Assembly: GCF_000962805.1 (NCBI RefSeq)
Contig: NZ_JZTW01000018.1
Span: 31,354-95,353 of the forward strand
Origin: Pseudarthrobacter chlorophenolicus
GTDB lineage: Bacteria; Actinomycetota; Actinomycetes; Actinomycetales; Micrococcaceae
Length of the DNA stretch: 64,000 nucleotides
Direction: 5' to 3'
The notes beneath the pieces were generated by a model, which was given only the letters and a program-made list of their open reading frames with translations, made no database searches and had not been told where the DNA came from. Shown piece after piece: positions 48,312 through 56,265 of this stretch. Made by a program: the position numbers and the translations under genes. Position 1 is the first letter of the stretch. Every line of letters begins with the position of its first letter.

Positions 48312-49627
48312 CGCTGCGTTTCCTTCGAGTTGGTTGCGTCGGCGTCGGCCGGGGCCTGCGGCCCTGCCTCTGCCTTCGGCGAGGACGGCGCCTTGGCGTT
48401 TGCCTTGGCACTGGCGTCGGCTTTCGCCTTAGCCTTGGCTTCGGCGCGGGCCCGCGCCATGGCCTTCTTCTTGGCGAAGCGGACGGCCTGCCCGGCTTCC
48501 TCGACCTCCACGGCGTTGTGGTGGCCCACGGCGGACTTGCGTGAGTAGAAGAACATGAACAGGACCGCCCCGGTACCGGCGATCGCCGCGATGAGGACTC
48601 CCACCACTCCGGTGTTCACGAGAAGCGCGGTCAGCGCGCCGACGATGCCGGCGGCCGGAAGGGTGAACAGCCAGCCAACGGCAATCTTGCCCACCATGTT
48701 CCAGCGGACGGTGGTGCCCTTGCGGCCCATTCCCGAGCCGATGACGGAGCCGGAGGCCACCTGGGTGGTGGACAGCGCGAAGCCCAGGTGCGAGGACGCC
48801 AGGATGGCTGACGCGGTGCTGGTCTCTGCGGCGAAGCCCTGCGCGGGCTTGACCTCGGTGAGGCCGGATCCCATGGTGCGGATGATGCGCCAGCCGCCCG
48901 AGTAGGTGCCGATGGCGATGGCGAACGCGCAGGCGGCGATAACCCAGAACTGGGGTCCGGTGCCGGGAGCCTGGGTGCCGGCCGCGATGAGGACCAGGGT
49001 GATGATGCCCATGGTCTTCTGGGCGTCGTTGGTACCGTGCGCCAGCGCCACGAGGCTGGAGGTGAAGATCTGCCCCGTGCGGAAGCCGCCACGCTTTTGC
49101 GTCAGCTTGCTGCCGGTCTCAGGATCGTGCCGCGAGGTCAGGGCGTAGGCGAGGCGGGTGCACACATACGCCACCAGCCCGGCGATAAGGGGTGCGAAGA
49201 TGGCCGGGAGGATGACCTTCTGCATGAGGGTTTCGAGATTGACCGAGCCGAAGCCGATGCCCGCGATGGCTGCGCCGATCAGGCCGCCGAACAGGGCGTG
49301 CGAGGAGCTGGACGGCAGTCCCTTGAGCCAGGTGATCATGTTCCAGAGGATGGCGCCCATCAGGCCCGCGAAGATGATCTCCGGAGTGATCTGGACGCCG
49401 TCGGTGCCTTCGCGGATGATGCCGCCGGAAACCGTCTTCGCCACCTCTGTGGACAGGAACGCACCCACCAGGTTGAGGAGGGCGGCCAGCGTCACCGCGG
49501 TCTTCGGCTTGATGGCACCCGTGGCGATGGGTGTTGCCATGGCGTTCGCGGTGTCGTGGAAGCCGTTCGTGAAGTCGAAAAATAGAGCCAGTGCAATGAC
49601 CAGCGCCACCATGAAGGTGATGTCCAC
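48308..49627 (-). CDS. pit: Low-affinity inorganic phosphate transporter (PiT family)
   Basis: 439 aa PiT/PHO-4 family transporter taking up phosphate (as metal-phosphate) with protons. The duplicated family signature is seen: FTNGFHDTANAMATPI at the N-terminus and LAHGTNDAQKTMGI in the second half. About ten transmembrane helices run to residue 375. The last 60 residues form a hydrophilic Lys/Ala/Ser-rich tail (MARARAEAKAKAKADAS onward) not needed for transport in known members. It begins with GTG. A PhoP-box-like direct repeat lies upstream. Overlaps the small membrane-protein gene by 4 nt. Confidence 0.93.
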   Translation of the reverse strand: MDITFMVALVIALALFFDFTNGFHDTANAMATPIATGAIKPKTAVTLAALLNLVGAFLSTEVAKTVSGGIIREGTDGVQITPEIIFAGLMGAILWNMITWLKGLPSSSSHALFGGLIGAAIAGIGFGSVNLETLMQKVILPAIFAPLIAGLVAYVCTRLAYALTSRHDPETGSKLTQKRGGFRTGQIFTSSLVALAHGTNDAQKTMGIITLVLIAAGTQAPGTGPQFWVIAACAFAIAIGTYSGGWRIIRTMGSGLTEVKPAQGFAAETSTASAILASSHLGFALSTTQVASGSVIGSGMGRKGTTVRWNMVGKIAVGWLFTLPAAGIVGALTALLVNTGVVGVLIAAIAGTGAVLFMFFYSRKSAVGHHNAVEVEEAGQAVRFAKKKAMARARAEAKAKAKADASAKANAKAPSSPKAEAGPQAPADADATNSKETQR

Positions 49628-49686
49628 CTGTTGCCCAATCTGCAGAGTTGGTGTTCAGCGGTTTCCGTACTCCGGCTGCCCTGCAC

Positions 49687-49714
49687 AGCATAATTCACCG
49701 GATGTTCGTGGGGA
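49687..49714 (-). promoter_or_regulatory. PhoP-box-like repeat upstream of pit
   Basis: The plus strand reads ATTCACC-GGAT-GTTCGTG (49693-49710). This resembles two 11-bp PHO-box units (GTTCACC consensus), the first good and the second partial. It overlaps the expected -35 of a promoter whose -10 could be TATGCT (49687-49692, minus strand). Confidence 0.35.
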
Positions 49715-49779
49715 ATGTCCTGTGCTGGTTACCAAGCCGGTGCGAAACCCTATCGATCGTACGCGTCCGTGGCAGCAGG

Positions 49780-50286
49780 TCAAAACAGCGATCCGGCCAG
49801 GAAAGACCGGACGGACTCCAGTTCGGCGGGCGAGATTCCACGCCGGGGATCCGGGGAAACGGCAAGCATCCGCCGGCCCAGCAACCGCACCCACGACTGG
49901 GCTTCGGCCTCGTAGCCGAGCTGGTCGTCGATCCACACGGCGGCGTCGGGCCCGGTTGCTTCCAGGTGGTCCATGATGGCCCGGAGTTTCCACCATCCCT
50001 CCCCCGTCCCCGCTCCGGCCGCGGTGAGATACGGCCAGTCTTTGCCATCCAGGCCGATGGCCGGGCACAGGTACTGGGGTGCAAGTTCCTCCCAGCTGGT
50101 GAGCCAGACGCAGCGGACGCCTTCGGTGCGGGCCATGCTGTTGAGCCCGGTGACCAGCTCAGCGGCATAAGCAACGGGCAGCAGCCCGGCGTCAGCCCGC
50201 CGCCACGCAGTCCCCCACCCGGTGGTTCCGTCCGGTCCGAAAGGGCAGATGACGCCGTCGACGTCGATATACAGCGTGCGTGCCAC
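49780..50286 (-). CDS. HAD-like hydrolase domain protein
   Basis: 168 aa protein with a HAD-type motif I YIDVDGVICPFG (first Asp is the potential nucleophile) and a late acidic motif WIDDQLG, where the HAD motif IV acids would be. In between, VWLTSWEELA resembles motif II. It lacks a cap domain, as in small polynucleotide or polyphosphatase-like HADs and the phage-associated HAD-like group. Substrate unknown. It starts with GTG at 50286, which is not backed by a strong RBS, and lies 18 bp after the neighbouring membrane-anchored protein gene on the same strand. Confidence 0.75.
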   Translation of the reverse strand: MARTLYIDVDGVICPFGPDGTTGWGTAWRRADAGLLPVAYAAELVTGLNSMARTEGVRCVWLTSWEELAPQYLCPAIGLDGKDWPYLTAAGAGTGEGWWKLRAIMDHLEATGPDAAVWIDDQLGYEAEAQSWVRLLGRRMLAVSPDPRRGISPAELESVRSFLAGSLF

Positions 50287-50304
50287 GGTGTCGGTCCGCG
50301 CGGG

Positions 50305-50985
50305 TCAGCCGGGCCGGTCCGGCTGGCTGCGGCCGATGTCCAAGCCGGGCGCAGCCAACCTCTCCAGGGCTGCGATGGTCACGTCGGGCAGGACAATCAG
50401 TCCGTCCAGTTCCCGCCGCGCCCGCTTGTAGGCGGCTTGGCGCTCCGCCGGGGTGGCGGCCGCGTTCTCGGCAATCATCAGCAGCTTCCTGGCCGTGGCG
50501 AGCCGCTCACGCTCGGGCCCGGAAAACTTGCTGTCGCGGATCCGGCGGGCTTCCCGCTCCGCCACGTCCAGGGCAACGGCAAAGGCGTTGACTGCCGTCC
50601 GGTAGGCATCCAGTTGTGCCGGTGACAAGTCTGTGCCGGGGTGGGGACGCTGGCCGTCAGCGTCGCGCTTGGCCCGCAGGAAAGCAACGGTCAGGGGTTC
50701 GCGCACGTCCGTCATGAGTGGAAAGTCGATGAGCTTGCCCACGTCGAGTTCGTACTCGAGCCAGCGCCGGTTGGTGGCGTCATGCGTGGCGGTCAGCGCC
50801 TCCACCTCGGCCACAGATGCCTTCCCGGCTTCCCGGGCCTGGTTCTTCAATGTGAGCAGTTCCACCTTGCGCCGATGCCGCCGCTCGCTGGCCTTGCGCC
50901 ACGAATTGGCATAGTGGCCGGCGAAAGCGGTCAGGGGAAAGACCAGCCACCATTTATCGGAGAGGAATTCAAAGAGGGGCTCCAC
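50305..50985 (-). CDS. Membrane-anchored hypothetical protein
   Basis: 226 aa, no family recognised. An N-terminal hydrophobic segment (WWLVFPLTAFAGHYA, about residues 11-26) is followed by a very basic stretch (SWRKASERRHRRKVELL) and a long, mostly helical region. It is therefore probably a single-pass protein with a cytoplasmic body, with coiled-coil potential around residues 30-65 and 150-200. GTG 50985 is chosen because GAGG lies about 8 nt upstream; an ATG frame extends 21 codons further. It probably forms a two-gene unit with the HAD-like protein. Confidence 0.68.
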   Translation of the reverse strand: MEPLFEFLSDKWWLVFPLTAFAGHYANSWRKASERRHRRKVELLTLKNQAREAGKASVAEVEALTATHDATNRRWLEYELDVGKLIDFPLMTDVREPLTVAFLRAKRDADGQRPHPGTDLSPAQLDAYRTAVNAFAVALDVAEREARRIRDSKFSGPERERLATARKLLMIAENAAATPAERQAAYKRARRELDGLIVLPDVTIAALERLAAPGLDIGRSQPDRPG

Positions 50986-51087
50986 TGCACCATCCTCGCA
51001 GGCGGCACCGGCAGCCTCAAGGCTCCTGCCTGGCCATTGGTTCATCATGGAGGTAAACCGGCTTCATCACAGGACAGGAGCACAGGC

Positions 51088-51921
51088 ATGAGTACCAGGA
51101 CCGCCCTCGTCACAGGTGCATCCTCCGGAATTGGAGAGGCCACCGCCAGGAAACTCCACGCCCTGGGTTTCACCGTCTACGGCGCCGCACGGCGGACCAG
51201 CCGGCTCCAGGACCTTGCCCGGGACGGCATCCGCCCGCTGGCCATGGACGTTACCGGCGACGCCTCCATGCTCGCCGGCATCGGGGAGATCATGGCGGCG
51301 ACCGGACGGATCGACGTCCTGGTCAATAATGCCGGCTACGGTTCGTACGGCGCGTTGGAGGACGTGGACATCGATGAGGGAAGGAGGCAATTCGAGGTCA
51401 ACGTCTTCGGCGCAATAAGGCTGGCCCAGCTGGCATTGCCCCACATGCGCGCACAGGGCTCCGGCACCATCGTGAACATCACGTCGATGGGCGGAAAGAT
51501 CTATACGCCGCTGGGCGGCTGGTACCACGGCACCAAGTTCGCCCTTGAAGCCCTCAGTGACTGCCTGCGGCTGGAGGTCAAACCGTTCGGCATCGACGTG
51601 GTGGTCATCGAACCCGGCGGGATCGAAACCGAGTGGGGCGGCATCGCCGCGGACTTCGTTGAGGAGACCTCCGGCAAGGGTCCCTACGCGGTCCAGGCGG
51701 CGGCCGTGGCGAAGACGCTGCGCTCAGGTTCCAACCCGAAACGCAACTCCCCGCCGTCGGTCATTGCCGACGCCGTGGCCAAGGCAGCAACGGCGGGCAA
51801 CCCGAAGACCCGGTACGTGGCCGGGTTCGGTGCCCGGCCCCTGATCGCGGCCCGCAGGCTCCTCACCGACCGGCTGTTCGACACGCTCATCAGCAGGGCG
51901 GTCGGCCTGCCGCGGAAATAA
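51088..51921 (+). CDS. Short-chain dehydrogenase/reductase
   Basis: 277 aa classical SDR. It has the NAD(P)-binding VTGASSGIGEAT at residue 7, then NNAGYGSYG, the catalytic Ser in NITSMGG, and the catalytic YHGTK (Tyr-x3-Lys). A basic residue pair just after the second strand (AARRTSR) favours NADP. The C-terminal 60 residues (NPKRNSPPSVIADAV onward) are typical of a group annotated as oxidoreductases acting on lipids or ketones; substrate unknown. ATG with AGGAG about 9 nt upstream. Single gene. Confidence 0.9.
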   Translation: MSTRTALVTGASSGIGEATARKLHALGFTVYGAARRTSRLQDLARDGIRPLAMDVTGDASMLAGIGEIMAATGRIDVLVNNAGYGSYGALEDVDIDEGRRQFEVNVFGAIRLAQLALPHMRAQGSGTIVNITSMGGKIYTPLGGWYHGTKFALEALSDCLRLEVKPFGIDVVVIEPGGIETEWGGIAADFVEETSGKGPYAVQAAAVAKTLRSGSNPKRNSPPSVIADAVAKAATAGNPKTRYVAGFGARPLIAARRLLTDRLFDTLISRAVGLPRK

Positions 51922-51951
51922 GCCTGCCTGTTCGGGCCACGGCGGCGGCAG

Positions 51952-51985
51952 TACGCTGGAGACGATGTCCCGGAGGGGCCAATGA
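51952..51985 (+). promoter_or_regulatory. Leaderless six-codon uORF overlapping the LuxR-family start
   Basis: TACGCT (51952-51957) is 7 nt before an ATG at 51965. This opens a six-codon ORF (MSRRGQ) whose TGA (51983-51985) overlaps the LuxR-family ATG at 51982. The uORF contains GGAGGGG, which serves as the RBS of the downstream gene. This could couple expression of the regulator to translation of the uORF. Confidence 0.5.
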
Positions 51986-53595
51986 CGGAACTGGACCAGC
52001 TGCTGGCGTCCGGGCGGGAAGCGTTCGCCCGGCGGGACTGGCCTGCGGCCGAACGGACCCTGCGCGAAGCCTCGGCGCTGGCGCCCCTGCCAGCCGGCGA
52101 CCTCGAAGCCCTGGCGGACTCCGCCTGGTGGCTGGGCGATATCACGGCAGCGCTGGCCAACTCCGAGGAGCTGTACCGGCGCCTCCTGGAAAGCGGCGAT
52201 CGTGCCGGAGCCGCCATGACGGCCATCGAATTGAGCCTGCGGTGGGGCACCCGCGGCGACCTGGCCGTCGCGTCCGGCTGGCTCAGCCGTGCCCGGCGGA
52301 CGCTCTTCGGGTTTGAGGCCCTGCCGGTTTACGGCTACCTCCAATACCTGGAGGCAACCATGACCATGGACTTCGAAGGCGACCCGGGACCTGCCGCAGG
52401 GGCAGCTGAGGCACTTGATGCCCTGGCGAACACCTGCAGTGACCCTGCCCTTGCCTGCTTCTCGACGGTTCTGTCCGGCCTGGCACTGGCACGGGCCGGC
52501 GACGTGGAAGCGGGCTTCCGGCACCTGGATGAAGCGATGCTGCCCGTGCTCGCCGGCGACGTCCCGGCCGAGTGGAGCGGCGACATCTATTGCACCGTGA
52601 CGCACCTCTGCCATGCCCTCGGCGACTATGCACGGATGCGGTCGTGGACCGATGCCCTGCAGCGGTGGACAGCAGGTATGTCCGGCACGTTCGTGTACGC
52701 CCACGTGACCCGGGTCCACGAGCTCCAGCTGCTCAGCACTGAAGGCTCCTGGGAGGAAGTGCTCAAGGAGATCGGCCCGCTGAGTGAAGCCCTGGCCGGC
52801 GCGCATGGGTGGATGGCGGGCGCCGGTTACTGCGAACTGGGTGACATCCTGCGGCTCCGCGGCGACCTGCCCGGGGCCATGGACGCGTATGCCAAGGCGC
52901 GGGAAACCGGTGTGGAACCGCAACCCGGCGAAGCCCTGCTGCTCCTGGCATCCGGCCGGCATTCCGAAGCCCTCCAACTCCTGGGCCGCTCGCTGGGCGA
53001 AAGCACCGCGCTGGACAGGGCCCGGCTCCTGCTGCCCGCCACGGAGGCGGCACTGGCGGCCGGGCAACGGGCGCTCGCCGAAGCCTATTGCGCCGAACTG
53101 GAAGAGAGCGCAACCCGCTTCAGTTCGCCGGGCTTCCATGCCTGGGCGGCCCATGCCCGCGCACGGGTTCTGCTGGCCGCGGGCCGGCATGCCGATGCGC
53201 TGGAGCCGCTGGAGAGGGCCATCCGGATCTACCGCCTCCAGCATGCGCGGTACAGCATTGCCGCCGTACATGAACTCCTGGCCGACTGCCGGCAAGGCCT
53301 GGGGCAGCAGGGCGCCGCTGCAGCGGACCGCGCCACAGCCCTCGCGATCTACCGCGGACTCGGTGCGCAGCCGGATGTCCGGCGGCTGGACGGACCGCTG
53401 CCTGGCGGACTCACGGCGCGCGAAACAGAGGTCCTGGCCCTGGTGAGCCGCGGTGCCAGCAACCGGGAGGCCGCAGCCGCCCTGGTCCTCAGCGAGAAGA
53501 CGGTGGGACGGCACCTTGCCAACATCTTTGCCAAGATCGGCGTGGCCTCGCGGACGGCGGCGGCGGATTGGGCGCGCGGGCACCACGTGGCCTGA
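51982..53595 (+). CDS. LuxR-family transcriptional regulator with TPR-like N-terminus
   Basis: 537 aa. Residues 1-470 are all-helical repeats of TPR type (for example FARRDWPAAERTLREA, then ALAAGQRALAEAYCAEL), and residues about 475-537 are a LuxR/GerE helix-turn-helix (LTAREVEVLALVSRGASN, then VSEKTVGRHLANIFAK-like recognition helix). No AAA/NACHT ATPase is present, so it is not a full LAL/MalT regulator but resembles their C-terminal half. RBS GGAGG lies within the upstream mini-ORF. A 12-bp hairpin after the stop ends transcription. The neighbouring methyltransferase is a possible target. Confidence 0.85.
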   Translation: MTELDQLLASGREAFARRDWPAAERTLREASALAPLPAGDLEALADSAWWLGDITAALANSEELYRRLLESGDRAGAAMTAIELSLRWGTRGDLAVASGWLSRARRTLFGFEALPVYGYLQYLEATMTMDFEGDPGPAAGAAEALDALANTCSDPALACFSTVLSGLALARAGDVEAGFRHLDEAMLPVLAGDVPAEWSGDIYCTVTHLCHALGDYARMRSWTDALQRWTAGMSGTFVYAHVTRVHELQLLSTEGSWEEVLKEIGPLSEALAGAHGWMAGAGYCELGDILRLRGDLPGAMDAYAKARETGVEPQPGEALLLLASGRHSEALQLLGRSLGESTALDRARLLLPATEAALAAGQRALAEAYCAELEESATRFSSPGFHAWAAHARARVLLAAGRHADALEPLERAIRIYRLQHARYSIAAVHELLADCRQGLGQQGAAAADRATALAIYRGLGAQPDVRRLDGPLPGGLTARETEVLALVSRGASNREAAAALVLSEKTVGRHLANIFAKIGVASRTAAADWARGHHVA

Positions 53596-53639
53596 CGGAC
53601 GACGCCGGTAGGGAGCCGGAGCGCTTGCGCTCTTTTGGT

Positions 53640-53675
53640 GCGCACCCGCTGTCGTGCGTCCCCCAGCGGGTGCGC
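53640..53675 (+). terminator. Hairpin after the LuxR-family gene
   Basis: Perfect 12-bp inverted repeat (53640-53651 and 53664-53675), 44 bp after the stop. No T-run follows. Confidence 0.65.
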
Positions 53676-53707
53676 GCCTGCAGCATCCGCACCATGCCCG
53701 CCGCGCC

Positions 53708-53719
53708 ATGATGCATCAT
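53708..53719. promoter_or_regulatory. 12-bp perfect palindrome upstream of the methyltransferase gene
   Basis: ATGATGCATCAT, about 110 bp before the methyltransferase start. It is AT-richer than its surroundings, and a regulator-binding site is plausible. Confidence 0.35.
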
Positions 53720-53828
53720 CCGCCCGACGCGGGCCCCTCATCCGCGGCCCTAGGTTGGGACCATCCGGAAAGACCGGACAGCCCCCGCCGGCCCGATGGG
53801 CGCCGGGGACGGGACAAAGGATAGATCG

Positions 53829-54911
53829 ATGACCACCTACCAGGCAGAAACGGCGGCCGAAGCGCCGGCCGAGAGCACTGACGCGGCCGCCGCGCGGCTC
53901 ATGGAAATCCTGAACGACGGGTCCGCAGCCGTCCTGATCAGCCTCGGCCACCAGACAGGGCTGTTCGATGTGCTCGCTGCCCTCCCGCCCGCCACAAGCG
54001 CGCAGGTCGCGGATGCCGCAGGGCTCAATGAACGCTACGTCCGCGAATGGCTGGGCGGCATGGTGACCACAGGCATTCTCCGCTATGCGCCCGGCACAGG
54101 ATCCTACGCACTGGAGCCCGCCTACGTGCCGTCCATGACCGGAACGGGAGTGGACAACCTTGCCAGGACCCTGACGTTTGTCACCCTCATGGGCGAGGTG
54201 GCGGGAAAGGTTGCCGGCAAGTTCCGCACGGGCGGCGGTCTGCAGTACGACGACTATCCCGGCTTCGTCCAGATCCAGGCTGCGGACAGTGCGGCCGTCC
54301 ACGACTACTCCCTGGTGGATGTCATCCTTCCGCTGTCCGGCAGGATAGCGGACCTGCGGGCCGGCATCCGGGTGGCCGACCTCGGCTGCGGCGCCGGCCA
54401 CGCGGTCAACCTGATGGCGCAGGCCTTCCCTGCCAGCAGCTTCACGGGCTACGACTTCTTCGAAGAAGCCATCGAAGCCGGCAGGACCGAAGCGCAGCAA
54501 CTGGGGCTCGCCAACGTCCGGTTCGAGCTCGCCGATGCCGCATTGCTGGACCTCCGCGAAGAGCTGGACCTCGTCACAGTGTTCGACGCCGTCCACGACC
54601 AGGCCCACCCGGCGGCGGTGCTGCGGAACATCCGGCGGGCACTCAAGCCCGGCGGGACCTTCCTGATGGTGGACATCAAGGCCTCCAGCAACCTGGAAGA
54701 GAACGTGGAACTCCCCTGGGCCGCCTTCCTCTACGCCATCTCCACCACGCACTGCATGTCGGTGTCCCTGGCCCAGGACGGCGACGGCCTGGGCACTGTC
54801 TGGGGTGTACAGCGGGCTGAAGCCATGCTGCGGGAAGCCGGCTTCCGTGACGTCGAGGTGCTGGATCTTGCGGAGGACCCCTTCAACGCCTACTTCGTGG
54901 CGTCGGTGTAG
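53829..54911 (+). CDS. Class I SAM-dependent methyltransferase with N-terminal winged helix
   Basis: 360 aa. Residues about 25-100 form a winged-helix dimerisation domain (LAALPPATSAQVADAAGL, then YVREWLGGM), as in O-methyltransferases and the Rv2258c group. The SAM domain starts at about 180 with motif I VADLGCGAGHAVN (residues 182-194) and LKPGGTFLMVD as motif IV/V. Similar proteins are often annotated as transcriptional regulators because of the helix-turn-helix, but an enzyme is more likely. Substrate unknown. It follows the LuxR gene after a 233-bp gap. The stop lies inside a 23-bp tandem duplication. Confidence 0.85.
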   Translation: MTTYQAETAAEAPAESTDAAAARLMEILNDGSAAVLISLGHQTGLFDVLAALPPATSAQVADAAGLNERYVREWLGGMVTTGILRYAPGTGSYALEPAYVPSMTGTGVDNLARTLTFVTLMGEVAGKVAGKFRTGGGLQYDDYPGFVQIQAADSAAVHDYSLVDVILPLSGRIADLRAGIRVADLGCGAGHAVNLMAQAFPASSFTGYDFFEEAIEAGRTEAQQLGLANVRFELADAALLDLREELDLVTVFDAVHDQAHPAAVLRNIRRALKPGGTFLMVDIKASSNLEENVELPWAAFLYAISTTHCMSVSLAQDGDGLGTVWGVQRAEAMLREAGFRDVEVLDLAEDPFNAYFVASV

Positions 54912-54948
54912 GTCCGGCCAGTAAATCGGTGTAGGTCCGGCCAGTAAA
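54903..54948. repeat. Exact 23-bp tandem duplication at the methyltransferase stop
   Basis: Two identical 23-mers, 54903-54925 and 54926-54948, the first containing the stop codon TAG. The exactness indicates a recent slippage duplication. It does not change the protein, because the first copy already holds the stop. Confidence 0.95.
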
Positions 54949-54951
54949 CAT

Positions 54952-54988
54952 GAAGGGCACCCCTGCGCTGTTCCGCGGGGTGCCCTTC
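54952..54988. terminator. Bidirectional hairpin between methyltransferase and VOC genes
   Basis: 12-bp perfect arms (54952-54963 and 54977-54988) with GCG/CGC extending inside, placed between convergent genes. Confidence 0.72.
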
Positions 54989-55006
54989 GCCGGCCTGGCT
55001 GCCGGA

Positions 55007-55441
55007 TCAGGGGGCGTCCGCGGCACGCTCCCCCGCGTTGGCGTTGACCAGCCACGCGACGCCGAACCGGTCCGTGCACATGCCGAAGACGTCACCCCAC
55101 GGGGATTTCTCCATCGGAACGGTGACGGCGCCACCCTCGCCGCTGAGCTTGTCGTAGTAGCCGCGCAGTTCCGTTTCGTCCTCGCCGCTGAGGGAAATGG
55201 AGATGGCGGAGCCCTCGCTGAATTCCATATGGTTGGGGGTGTCCGAGCCCATCAGCACCAGGCCGTTCGGCGTAGTCAGCATGCCGTGCATGACCTTCTC
55301 GGCTTCAGCCGGGTCCTCGGCCATCTGGTATTCGCCGAACGTGCTGACCCGCAGGTCGCCGCCAAAGACTGACTGGTAGAAGTTCAGGGCCTCGCGGGCG
55401 TTGTCCCGGAAGCTGATGTACGGATTGAGGATGGTCGGCAT
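55007..55441 (-). CDS. VOC-family (PhnB-like) protein
   Basis: 144 aa vicinal-oxygen-chelate fold protein of the PhnB/YjdN type: NPYISFRDNAREALNFYQ at the N-terminus, central VLMGSDTPNHM, and SPWGDVFGMCTDRFGVAW near the C-terminus. Such proteins are small, probably metal-binding and mostly of unknown activity (some are 3-demethylubiquinone-9 methyltransferase-like by misannotation). ATG 55441 is supported by AAGGAGAT about 5 nt upstream. Single gene, convergent with the methyltransferase. Confidence 0.9.
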   Translation of the reverse strand: MPTILNPYISFRDNAREALNFYQSVFGGDLRVSTFGEYQMAEDPAEAEKVMHGMLTTPNGLVLMGSDTPNHMEFSEGSAISISLSGEDETELRGYYDKLSGEGGAVTVPMEKSPWGDVFGMCTDRFGVAWLVNANAGERAADAP

Positions 55442-55542
55442 GACTGGATCTCCTTCGCGTGGTGTCGTGGTACGGACCAGACAACATCCTGCCCCATGGG
55501 CGCTTCCTGTGGTAGGGCTGGTGGGCGGCCCCGGACGGGTTG

Positions 55543-56265
55543 TCAGGGCACGAACCGGTACCCGATGCCGGGTTCGGTCAGCAGGTGCCGTGGCTTGCCG
55601 GCGTCGGCCTCCAACTTCCGCCGCAGCTGGGCCATGTACACCCGCAGGTAGTTTGCCTCCTTGACGTAGCCGGGACCCCACACCCGTGCCAGCAGCTGCT
55701 GCTGTGTGATGAGCCGGTCAGGGTTCAGGACAAGGATTTCGAGGATTTTCCACTCGGTGGGCGTCAGCCGTACCGCAATTCCGCCGCGGTCCACCCGGCG
55801 GGCTGCCAGATCCACGCTGAACGCCGCAGAAGCCACCACTGGTGCCGCTTCCGGGACAGGGACGCGGCGTTGCAGGGCGCGCAGCCGTGCCAGGAGTTCG
55901 TCCAGCCCGAAGGGCTTGGTGATGTAGTCGTCGGCTCCGGCGTCCAGGGCGCCCACCTTGTCCACCGACCCATGCCGCGCCGACAGCACCAGGACCGGCA
56001 AGCTGCTCCACCGCCGCAGGTCGCGCAGCACTTCCACGCCGTCCATGTCCGGCAGTCCCAGATCCAGGATCAGCAGGTCCGGTGGGTGGCGGGACGCGGA
56101 AAGGAGCGCCGATGCGCCGTCAGCCGCTGCGTCCACGGCGTATCCATGGGCGGCAAGGGTGATCCGCAGCGCCTTCAGGAGATGGGGATCGTCGTCCACC
56201 ACCAGCACCCTGGCGTGGGCAGCCGCAGGGCCGGCCGCCGTCGTGTCCTGGTTCGCCGGCGTCAT
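55543..56265 (-). CDS. kdpE: KdpE-like response regulator (OmpR family)
   Basis: 240 aa. Receiver domain: VLVVDDDPHLLK with the acidic pocket, phospho-acceptor Asp68 in LLILDLGLPDMDG, and switch residues in VLSARHGS and DYITKPF. The C-terminal winged helix (TPTEWKILEILV to YLRVYMAQLRRKLE) ends with the KdpE-typical LLTEPGIGYRFVP. The start overlaps the kinase stop by 4 nt, so kinase and regulator are made together. No kdpFABC genes are nearby. The likely target is the divergent APC-type transporter upstream of the kinase. Confidence 0.9.
   Translation of the reverse strand: MTPANQDTTAAGPAAAHARVLVVDDDPHLLKALRITLAAHGYAVDAAADGASALLSASRHPPDLLILDLGLPDMDGVEVLRDLRRWSSLPVLVLSARHGSVDKVGALDAGADDYITKPFGLDELLARLRALQRRVPVPEAAPVVASAAFSVDLAARRVDRGGIAVRLTPTEWKILEILVLNPDRLITQQQLLARVWGPGYVKEANYLRVYMAQLRRKLEADAGKPRHLLTEPGIGYRFVP

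Noticed and set aside
50641..51087. N-terminal extension of the SDR gene upstream of 51088
   Set aside because: It runs antisense through the membrane-anchored hypothetical gene. ATG 51088 has its own RBS and gives a normal SDR N-terminus.
54912..54951. CRISPR-like repeat
   Set aside because: Only two adjacent copies without spacers; it is a tandem duplication.
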